From: Bacteroidota bacterium
GTDB lineage: Bacteria; Bacteroidota; Bacteroidia; UKL13-3
NCBI GenBank assembly: GCA_947449515.1
Contig: CANFSD010000008.1
Location: forward strand, 1-23,904
Direction: 5' to 3'
Length of the DNA stretch: 23,904 bases
Position 1 is the stretch's first letter. The number at the start of each line of letters is the position of its first letter. The notes under the pieces were generated by a model. The model was not told the DNA's origin and did no database searches. It saw nothing but the letters and a program-made list of their open reading frames with translations. Made by a program: the position numbers and the translations under genes. This document shows positions 15,624 through 22,387 of this stretch, piece after piece.

Positions 15624-16991
15624 ATGGCCAGAATCTTAATAATAGACGACGAAAAAGCAATTCGCAATACACTTCGTGAAATTTTAGAATACGAAAGTTA
15701 CCAAGTAGACGAGGCTGCCAATGGCGAAGAAGGCTTACAAAAAATTGAAAACGAAGAATACGATGCCGTTTTATGCGATGTAAAAATGCCTAAAATGGAT
15801 GGTATGACGGTTTTAGCCAGAGCCAAAGAAATTGATGAAGACCTTCCATTTGTAATGATCTCTGGTCATGGCAATGTTGAAATGGCGGTTGAAGCTACAA
15901 AGAAAGGTGCGTTTGATTTTATTGTTAAACCACCAGACCTTAATAAACTTCTAATTACCTTACGTAATACCATAGACCGCAAGGAATTGGTTATTGAAAC
16001 AAAGGTATTACGTAGAAAAGCCTCGAAAACACGCGATATCATTGGCGATTCTCCGGCCATAAAAAACATTATGGATACCATTGACAAGGTTGCACCAACC
16101 GACGCAAGGGTATTGATTACAGGTGAAAATGGAACTGGTAAAGAATTAGTAGCGCGTTGGATTTATGAAAAAAGTTTGCGTTCAAAAAACCCATTGATTG
16201 AGGTAAACTGTGCGGCAATTCCAACAGAATTAATAGAAAGTGAATTGTTTGGCCATGAAAAAGGCGCCTTTACCTCTGCAATTAAACAACGCATTGGTAA
16301 ATTTGAACAAGCACACAATGGCACTATATTTTTGGATGAGGTTGGAGACATGAGTTTATCTGCCCAAGCCAAGGTATTACGTGCATTGCAAGAAAATAAA
16401 ATTACACGTGTTGGCGGAGAAAAAGACATTGAAGTAGATGTACGTGTTATTGCGGCAACCAATAAAAACCTTTTGAAAGAAATTGAAAAGGGTACTTTTA
16501 GAATGGACTTGTACCATCGTTTAAGTGTAATCTTAATACATGTGCCCTCTCTCAACGAGCGCCGCGATGACATTCCTTTATTGGCAGAAAAATTTGTAAA
16601 AGAAATTTGTGAAGATGGTGGCTTAACCAGGAAAAACTTTATGCCACAAGCCCTAGAAGAATTTAAGAAATTAAACTTTAGTGGCAATATTCGTGAGTTA
16701 AGAAACATTGTAGAACGTTTGGTAATATTAGGACAGCCAAGAATTACCTTAGAAGATATTCAAAAATTTGCGAGCCCAATAAACGCTCGTGATGAAGAAA
16801 AATCTATTTACGAACGCTTTAGTACTTTACAAGAATTTAAAGAATACGTTGAGCGAATTTTTATTGAAGAGAAATTGAAAAAGAATGGATGGAATGTAGC
16901 TAAAACTGCTGCAGAAATAGACATTCAAAGAAGTCACCTTTACAATAAAATAGAAAAATACAGTTTAAAAAGAGGAGAAAGCAACGACTAA
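15624..16991 (+). CDS. Sigma-54-dependent response regulator (NtrC family)
   Basis: 455 aa with all three NtrC domains. Receiver (about 1-120): acidic Asp8/Asp9, phospho-acceptor Asp52 (LCDVKMPKMDG), Ser80 and Lys102. AAA+ domain (about 138-370): Walker A GENGTGKE (167-174), sigma-54-contact loop GAFTSA (214-219), Walker B GTIFLDEVGDM, and RVIAATNKNL. The C-terminus has a Fis-type helix-turn-helix (NVAKTAAEIDIQRSHLYNKIEKY). It should activate sigma-54 promoters after phosphorylation. No histidine kinase lies beside it, so its partner is elsewhere. An inverted repeat at 15582-15605 may be its own site. The stop overlaps that of the convergent DUF62 gene. Confidence 0.95.
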   Translation: MARILIIDDEKAIRNTLREILEYESYQVDEAANGEEGLQKIENEEYDAVLCDVKMPKMDGMTVLARAKEIDEDLPFVMISGHGNVEMAVEATKKGAFDFIVKPPDLNKLLITLRNTIDRKELVIETKVLRRKASKTRDIIGDSPAIKNIMDTIDKVAPTDARVLITGENGTGKELVARWIYEKSLRSKNPLIEVNCAAIPTELIESELFGHEKGAFTSAIKQRIGKFEQAHNGTIFLDEVGDMSLSAQAKVLRALQENKITRVGGEKDIEVDVRVIAATNKNLLKEIEKGTFRMDLYHRLSVILIHVPSLNERRDDIPLLAEKFVKEICEDGGLTRKNFMPQALEEFKKLNFSGNIRELRNIVERLVILGQPRITLEDIQKFASPINARDEEKSIYERFSTLQEFKEYVERIFIEEKLKKNGWNVAKTAAEIDIQRSHLYNKIEKYSLKRGESND

Positions 16992-17782
16992 TTGCTTTCT
17001 TCTTCTTCAAACTCAACTACTATTTTTGATCCAGGCTTGAGCCCCAGTAATTGGGCTCCCCTACCCCTATTTATGGCAATCACGAGGTAATTGTTTTCAT
17101 TGAAAAGCAAAACATCATCTCCAATGCTGCCATCATGAAAATGTTCGCTAACTTTATTGATAAAGAATTTGCTCCAATAGTACAATTTGAATTTTCTATT
17201 GGCGCGCACCTGTTCAAATAATTCTTTAGAAATATTAGTAATGGCATTTTGGTATCCATCTACGTATAGCACACTTCCTTTTATTTTCGTTTCATCCGAA
17301 ATGGCTTGTATACCTTGTTTTTCTGTCAATATTTTCCCCGGTTCGGCCAAGCCTTTTAAATCTCCTTTTTGAATAAATTTTGCCACAAAAGGAAGGAAAA
17401 CATTTTTCTCTGGGAATAGGTCATGCAAATGATATTCTGATGGCAAAACTTTGTATACCTTACTTGGCACTTCATCAAAAATGAGTGAAAATATTCCATT
17501 ATCGGCACCCATAAAATAATGCCCATTGTATTCAATAAACAAAAATTGTTGGTGGATGGAAATGCTTGTATCTATGCAAATGAGGTGAATAGTACCCTTT
17601 GGAAATTGTTGGTATACCGACCTTAAGATAAAAGCTGCCTGTGTTAAATCAAACACTGGAATATGGTGAGATACTTCTACCACGCGGGTTTCGGGCATTA
17701 ATTGAATGGCCGAACCGAGCATTGCAGCGGTATATGGACTCCCTGGACCATAATCAGAAACCAATGTTATAACAGAGTTCAA
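16988..17782 (-). CDS. SAM hydroxide adenosyltransferase-like protein (DUF62)
   Basis: 264 aa. DUF62/PF01887 marks: ITLVSDYGPGSPYTAAMLG (5-23), VVEVSHHIP (34-42), HYFMGADNGIFSLI (88-101) and a C-terminal beta domain (about 160-260) with IINAITNI-like NAITNIS. Characterised relatives hydrolyse SAM to adenosine and methionine, or chlorinate/fluorinate it. The Asp of the usual Asp-Arg-His triad is Asp71, but by eye the Arg is Gln78 and the His is Pro124 (LFPEKNVF). This may be a feature of the Bacteroidota subgroup. Start is TTG at 17782, forced by an in-frame TAA 9 bp upstream. It is divergent from phoH with 46 bp between, both starting with TTG. Confidence 0.85.
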   Translation of the reverse strand: MNSVITLVSDYGPGSPYTAAMLGSAIQLMPETRVVEVSHHIPVFDLTQAAFILRSVYQQFPKGTIHLICIDTSISIHQQFLFIEYNGHYFMGADNGIFSLIFDEVPSKVYKVLPSEYHLHDLFPEKNVFLPFVAKFIQKGDLKGLAEPGKILTEKQGIQAISDETKIKGSVLYVDGYQNAITNISKELFEQVRANRKFKLYYWSKFFINKVSEHFHDGSIGDDVLLFNENNYLVIAINRGRGAQLLGLKPGSKIVVEFEEEESN

Positions 17783-17792
17783 TTTCTTTTAT

Positions 17793-17800
17793 TATTTTCG
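17793..17800 (+). promoter_or_regulatory. Candidate -7 box for phoH operon
   Basis: TATTTTCG (TAnnTTCG), the same word as upstream of the antiporter gene, 28 nt before the TTG start. It lies in the 46-bp divergent space between the DUF62 gene and phoH. No clear -33 element. Confidence 0.35.
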
Positions 17801-17828
17801 TACAAATTAACAGCAAGTACAGCAAAAT

Positions 17829-18806
17829 TTGAATACCAAAGAAATCTTATTTGAACATCTTGATCCTTCCGAGGCTTTTGGCGTTCATAATAACCACTTA
17901 AAAACTTTTCAGGCACATTTTCCTCAATTGAAAATTGTAGCAAGAGGAAACCAGGTTATCTTGAGCGGAAAGAATCAAGATATTGAACTTTTTGAAGAAA
18001 AATTCAACCACATGATTGCCCATATTCTAAGGTATGGAGCCATTTCTGCCTTGCAACTTGAAGGCATTTTTAGCGGCAGTATGGCAAAAGAAAACAAGGA
18101 AACAGATCCTACTGCATCCAAAGACCAAGGTGATATCATTTTATACGGAAACCATGCCAAGGTTATTAGGGCCAAAACCCCCAACCAAAAGAAAATGGTA
18201 TCCTTGATGCACAACAATGATATTCTTTTTGCCATAGGACCTGCAGGAACAGGAAAAACATATACAGCTGTGGCATTGGCGGTAAAAGCTTTAAAGAATA
18301 AAGAAATTAAGCGCATTATTTTGGCAAGGCCTGCCGTTGAGGCAGGAGAAAATTTAGGATTCCTTCCAGGAGATTTAAAAGAAAAAATTGATCCATACTT
18401 GCGTCCTTTATATGATGCATTAGATGATATGATTCCAGCAGAAAAGCTTAAGTCCTATATAGAAACCAGGGTTATTGAAATTGCCCCAATGGCTTTTATG
18501 CGGGGAAGAACCCTCGACAATGCCTATGTTATTTTAGACGAAGCACAAAATGCCACAGACCTTCAATTAAAAATGTTTTTAACCCGCATGGGGCCTAATG
18601 CAAAATTTATTATCACAGGAGATTTAACCCAAATTGATTTGCCAAGAAAAGGCATGTCTGGCTTGGTGAAAGCGGTTAAAATCCTTAAAGATATAGAAGG
18701 AATAGAATTTGCTTACCTCACCTTTGAGGACGTGGTTAGGCATAAATTGGTGAAAAATATTATTAAGGCATACGACACGGTTACAGACAATACCAATAAC
18801 CAATAA
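17829..18806 (+). CDS. phoH: PhoH family P-loop ATPase (PhoH/YbeZ type)
   Basis: 325 aa. An N-terminal domain (about 10-80, FPQLKIVARGNQVILSG) precedes the PhoH ATPase core: Walker A GPAGTGKT (137-144), ILARPAVEAGENLGFLPGDLKEK, RGRTLDNAYVILDEAQN (Walker B, about 230-240) and ITGDLTQIDLPR. In E. coli YbeZ acts with the endonuclease YbeY in RNA handling; phosphate control is not conserved. Start is TTG at 17829: an in-frame TAA at 17808 and no ATG/GTG before it, while the conserved N-terminal domain needs this start. First gene of a four-gene operon; permease starts 24 bp later. A TATTTTCG box at 17793 may serve it. Confidence 0.95.
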   Translation: MNTKEILFEHLDPSEAFGVHNNHLKTFQAHFPQLKIVARGNQVILSGKNQDIELFEEKFNHMIAHILRYGAISALQLEGIFSGSMAKENKETDPTASKDQGDIILYGNHAKVIRAKTPNQKKMVSLMHNNDILFAIGPAGTGKTYTAVALAVKALKNKEIKRIILARPAVEAGENLGFLPGDLKEKIDPYLRPLYDALDDMIPAEKLKSYIETRVIEIAPMAFMRGRTLDNAYVILDEAQNATDLQLKMFLTRMGPNAKFIITGDLTQIDLPRKGMSGLVKAVKILKDIEGIEFAYLTFEDVVRHKLVKNIIKAYDTVTDNTNNQ

Positions 18807-18830
18807 AATAACGAATCGGTATTAATCCTT

Positions 18831-20099
18831 ATGAAACGCAACAACCAAACTTTATTAATTGTAGGACAGATTAGCGAAAGTGCTATTTCTGCCTTCAGTG
18901 CGTTGCGCAGCAATATGGTTCGAACCTTATTATCTACGCTAGGAATTACCATTGGAATCTTTTGCATTATAATGGTTTTGAGTATTGTAGATTCTTTGCA
19001 AAAAAACTTACAAGACAGTGTAGATAGTTTAGGTAAAGATGTTGCCATTATTGAAAAATGGCCATGGGAATTTGGACCTGACTACAAATGGTGGCAATAC
19101 ATGAATAGGCCAAATCCCACCACTACTGAATTAAGAAAAATAGAAGAACAAACTACTTTAGGTAAAGCCATCTCTTTGAGCATTAGCTTACCAGGTACCA
19201 TTGTAAAGTACAAAAATTTTAATGCCGAAAATGTGGAGGGCATGGCAGTTTCACAAGGCTTCCCTGAAGTTAGGGCATTTGAATTAGAATACGGAAGGTT
19301 CTTCACAGAAAACGAATCCAAGAATGCAAACCAAGTGGTATTAATTGGATCGAACATGCGTGAAAATTTATTCCCTAGTATTTTTCCATTAGACAAAGAA
19401 ATTAGGATTAGGGGTGTGAAATTTAGGGTGATTGGTGTTTTTAAAAAAGAAGGCGAAAGTATGATTGGCAATAGCATGGACAATGTTTTTGTGATTCCTG
19501 TAAATACCGCTGCAAATTTCATCCGCCTTAACAGCAACAATGTAAATAGTCGTATTCAAATTAAGGCAAAGGATGGGGTAAGTGTTGATCGCTTAGAAAA
19601 TGAACTAATGGGTGTTATGCGAACAGTAAGGAAATTGCGCCCAAATGAAGAACCCGATTTTGCAATCAATAAAACTACTTTATTATCTAAACCATTGAAG
19701 AGCTTGTTTGGGGTTGTAACCCTTGCTGGATGGATAATAGGTTTATTTGCCATTTTGGTTGGCGGCTTTGGAATTGCCAATATTATGTTTGTGAGTGTTA
19801 AAGAAAGAACCCAACAAATAGGTATTCAAAAATCACTGGGAGCTAAAAATTACTTCATCCTTATTGAATTTTTGGTAGAGGCAATTGTACTTTGTTTGGT
19901 AGGCGGTGTGGTTGGTTTAATCAGTGTGTATTTTATTACACTAGGCGTAAAAAGTTATTTCGAAATCAATTTATTTTTAAGCACTGGAAATATCCTTACA
20001 GGTATTATTGTATCAGTAAGTATTGGAATGATTTCAGGATTTATTCCTGCCTATTCAGCTTCTAAACTTGATCCAGTAGAAGCAATTAGAGCCAAATAA
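18831..20099 (+). CDS. FtsX/MacB-type ABC transporter permease (2)
   Basis: 422 aa. TM1 at about residues 29-55 (VRTLLSTLGITIGIFCIIMVLSIV), a periplasmic domain (about 60-290) opening with a Trp/Pro/Tyr-rich segment (WPWEFGPDYKWW), and three C-terminal TM segments. The family signature is KERTQQIGIQKSLGA, and the end is IPAYSASKLDPVEAIRAK, matching the paralogue at 5180. These permeases work in lipoprotein, toxin or signal transduction systems with a separate ATPase; none is next to it. It follows phoH by 24 bp and precedes the glycosyltransferase by 1 bp. A perfect GGTTCGAACC copy lies in its TM1-coding part. Which cargo it handles cannot be told. Confidence 0.9.
   Translation: MKRNNQTLLIVGQISESAISAFSALRSNMVRTLLSTLGITIGIFCIIMVLSIVDSLQKNLQDSVDSLGKDVAIIEKWPWEFGPDYKWWQYMNRPNPTTTELRKIEEQTTLGKAISLSISLPGTIVKYKNFNAENVEGMAVSQGFPEVRAFELEYGRFFTENESKNANQVVLIGSNMRENLFPSIFPLDKEIRIRGVKFRVIGVFKKEGESMIGNSMDNVFVIPVNTAANFIRLNSNNVNSRIQIKAKDGVSVDRLENELMGVMRTVRKLRPNEEPDFAINKTTLLSKPLKSLFGVVTLAGWIIGLFAILVGGFGIANIMFVSVKERTQQIGIQKSLGAKNYFILIEFLVEAIVLCLVGGVVGLISVYFITLGVKSYFEINLFLSTGNILTGIIVSVSIGMISGFIPAYSASKLDPVEAIRAK
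18917..18926. repeat. Palindrome GGTTCGAACC, copy 4
   Basis: Perfect copy inside the second permease gene, reading GTT CGA ACC (Val-Arg-Thr) in the TM1 region. The paralogous permease encodes the equivalent site with unrelated codons. Confidence 0.75.
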
Positions 20100-20100
20100 A

Positions 20101-20970
20101 ATGTTTGTTAGCGGATTCACCATAGTTAGAAATGCCCTCAAATATGATTACCCCGTGGTGGAATCTATTCAATCCTTATTACCCATTTGCGATGAGGTAA
20201 TTGTTTTGGTGGGACAATCATCTGACGATACCCTTCAACTCATTCAAAGTATAGGTTCGGAAAAAATTAAAATACACCATTCCGTTTGGGACGATAGTTT
20301 GCGTGAAGGAGGCAAAGTGCTAGCAATAGAAACAGATAAAGCAAAAGCTTTGGTTAACCCCAAGGCCGATTGGTGTTTTTATATTCAAGCAGATGAGGTG
20401 GTGAACGAAGAAGGCATTGCCGCAATTAAACAAGCTATGCACTCTCATTTGCACAATCAAAATGTGGAAGGCCTCTTGTTTAGCTATAAACATTTCTTTG
20501 GTAATTTTAATTACGTAGCCAATAGCAGAGGTTATTACCGCAATGAAATTAGAATAGTTAGGAACGATCCAAGTATTCAATCTTATAAGGATGCGCAAGG
20601 ATTTAGAAAGAATGGACAAAAACTACGTGTAAAGAAATGTGGCGGTGAAATTTTTCATTATGGATGGGTTAGACATCCGGATGTTATGAAAGAAAAAATA
20701 AAGGACTTTCACCAATTATGGCATAACGATGAATGGATAAAAAACCAAGAACAATTGATCAATGATTTTGATTATACAGATATTGATGCCTTATTGGTTT
20801 TTGAAGGAAAACATCCTGGCTGTATGCAAGAAAGAATACGTGTAAAGAATTGGGATTTTAGACCTAATTACAAAGGACATTCTATTAGTTTTAAAAACCG
20901 TTTATTGTATTGGTTTGAAGAAAAAACTTCATACAGACTTGGAGAATACAAAAATTATACGTTGATTTAA
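20101..20970 (+). CDS. Family 2 glycosyltransferase-like protein
   Basis: 289 aa. The N-terminal GT-A-like domain shows SGFTIVRNALKYDYPVVESI (3-23), CDEVIVLVGQSSDDTLQLI (about 31-49) and YIQADEVVNEE (about 93-103), where ADE takes the place of DxD. This is the Bacteroidota group annotated as GT2, often near envelope polysaccharide genes. The C-terminal part (about 160-289) is His/Trp-rich and less familiar. It starts 1 bp after the permease stop and ends 2 bp before the O-antigen ligase gene, so translation is coupled. The donor and acceptor sugars are unknown. Confidence 0.85.
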   Translation: MFVSGFTIVRNALKYDYPVVESIQSLLPICDEVIVLVGQSSDDTLQLIQSIGSEKIKIHHSVWDDSLREGGKVLAIETDKAKALVNPKADWCFYIQADEVVNEEGIAAIKQAMHSHLHNQNVEGLLFSYKHFFGNFNYVANSRGYYRNEIRIVRNDPSIQSYKDAQGFRKNGQKLRVKKCGGEIFHYGWVRHPDVMKEKIKDFHQLWHNDEWIKNQEQLINDFDYTDIDALLVFEGKHPGCMQERIRVKNWDFRPNYKGHSISFKNRLLYWFEEKTSYRLGEYKNYTLI

Positions 20971-20972
20971 CT

Positions 20973-22214
20973 ATGGAAAAAACCAGGTCTTACCTGTTCT
21001 TTTGGTCGTGTTTAGTTTTAACAGCAGGATTATTATTATTGGATGTTATTAGAATTATGCCAAGCATAGGTATGATTTCCATTGTACTATTAGGCATCAG
21101 TTATTTAATTAAACCTGTTTCTATAAACCAAAAAGCCGACCCAAAAGCCTTTTGGGCATTGAGTTTTACTTTTGTTATTTTACTTCCCTCCTACTTTTAT
21201 TCCGATAATTTAAATTACTTATTGGAGAAATGGCAAATTGCTTTACCCTATTTGCTACTTCCCTTGGCTTTCATTAAAATTCCTCGCCTATCGGAAAGAA
21301 GAAATTTTCTTATCTACGAATGCTACCTTTTTTGTATTTTATTGGTTTGCTTAATTGCTTTTGGCTATTATTTACTGAACCAAGAAATCATTAACCAATT
21401 GTATTTAGAAAGCAGGGTAATGCCTACTTTATTGTCGCATCATCCAAGTTTGAGCTTGATGATAGTATTTGCTGTTTATGTTTCTTATTGGCTGTATCAA
21501 AGCAAACGTTATTATAAATTTACCTTTGAAAGGAATGTATTTGTGGCAGCGGGAATTTTCTTATTTATTTTCCTCCACGTATTTTCTGTACGAAGTGGTT
21601 TATTGGCTATGTACCTTGTGTTGTTTATAGAGTTGGCAAAAATCGCCATTCAAAAAAAGCAAGTTAAGAACGCTTTACTCGCCGGCAGCATTTTTCTATT
21701 AGTTGGCGGAATTACTTTATTGGTTTCTCCAACTTTTAGCAACAAAATTGCCAATACCACCAATGATTTAAGCAATTACCAGAACAAAGGAAGTGTAAAT
21801 AACCAAAGCCTAGGAAGTAGAATTATTTCTTATAAAAATGGCATACGCATAGCAAAAGAAAGTAATTGGCTTTTTGGATGTGGATTAGGCGATATCAATG
21901 ATTTAAACAATGCTATTTTTCTGAAAGATTATCCAGATGTGACCAAGCCAATAATACCGCACAACCAGTATTTATTTTATTTGGCGGCTATTGGAATTAT
22001 TGGCTTAACCTTATTTTGTTTGGGTTTTTACTTCCCGTTATTTTATAAAAAGACCTTTACCGATTCATTGTTTCAAACGCATATGCTTATCATAAGCATT
22101 GGCTTTATGTTTGAAGCACCACTTGAAAGTCAGATTGGGGTAGCCTATTCGCTACTTTTTATACTCTTACCTTTACACCAAAGGTTTGGCGCCCAAATTT
22201 TTACAAAAATTTAA
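20973..22214 (+). CDS. O-antigen ligase/polymerase family (Wzy_C) membrane protein
   Basis: 413 aa with about 10-12 hydrophobic segments. The large periplasmic loop (about 255-330) has the Wzy_C/WaaL pattern: SRIISYKNGIRIAKESNWLFGCGLGD followed by IPHNQYLFYLAAIGIIGL, with His in PHNQY. SHHPSLSLMIVF and SVRSGLLAMYL in the middle TM part also fit. Members join O-antigen or other glycans to a lipid or polymerise them at the periplasmic face; some glycosylate proteins. Last gene of the phoH-permease-GT2 operon, 2 bp after the GT2. The pairing with GT2 supports a role in surface polysaccharide. Ligase versus polymerase cannot be told from sequence. Confidence 0.87.
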   Translation: MEKTRSYLFFWSCLVLTAGLLLLDVIRIMPSIGMISIVLLGISYLIKPVSINQKADPKAFWALSFTFVILLPSYFYSDNLNYLLEKWQIALPYLLLPLAFIKIPRLSERRNFLIYECYLFCILLVCLIAFGYYLLNQEIINQLYLESRVMPTLLSHHPSLSLMIVFAVYVSYWLYQSKRYYKFTFERNVFVAAGIFLFIFLHVFSVRSGLLAMYLVLFIELAKIAIQKKQVKNALLAGSIFLLVGGITLLVSPTFSNKIANTTNDLSNYQNKGSVNNQSLGSRIISYKNGIRIAKESNWLFGCGLGDINDLNNAIFLKDYPDVTKPIIPHNQYLFYLAAIGIIGLTLFCLGFYFPLFYKKTFTDSLFQTHMLIISIGFMFEAPLESQIGVAYSLLFILLPLHQRFGAQIFTKI

Positions 22215-22299
22215 ACCCGCGTAGCTTGTCACTAAATGGTAAATATTTAGGGCATTGATTGTAAAAAAGCGTACAAGTGAATAAAAACAAGCGCTTTCA

Positions 22300-22331
22300 T
22301 TTGGTTTGTTCCCCTTCAAAACCCATATTTG
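22300..22331 (+). promoter_or_regulatory. Candidate Bacteroidota promoter for the M36 peptidase gene
   Basis: TTTG at 22300-22303 is followed after 20 bp by CATATTTG at 22324-22331, one mismatch from TAnnTTTG. This is the best -33/-7 pair in the window and would give a 5' UTR of about 50 nt. The preceding gene ends at 22214. Confidence 0.45.
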
Positions 22332-22377
22332 ATTTTATAATATTCAGCCAATTGGTAAACCCATATTGGCTCGAACC
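22319..22377. repeat. Direct repeat, hairpin and near-copy of the palindrome upstream of the M36 gene
   Basis: An 11-bp direct repeat AAACCCATATT occurs at 22319-22329 and 22357-22367 (38 bp apart). Between and over them is an inverted repeat AGCCAAT (22346-22352) / ATTGGCT (22365-22371) and the palindrome CCAATTGG (22348-22355). A one-mismatch copy GGCTCGAACC of the window's repeat follows at 22368-22377, 10 bp before the ATG. Confidence 0.6.
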
Positions 22378-22387
22378 ATAAACAAGT

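Noticed and set aside
22232..22250. CTAAAT-n7-ATTTAG hairpin as terminator of the O-antigen operon
   Set aside because: Weak AT-only stem, no T-run after it.
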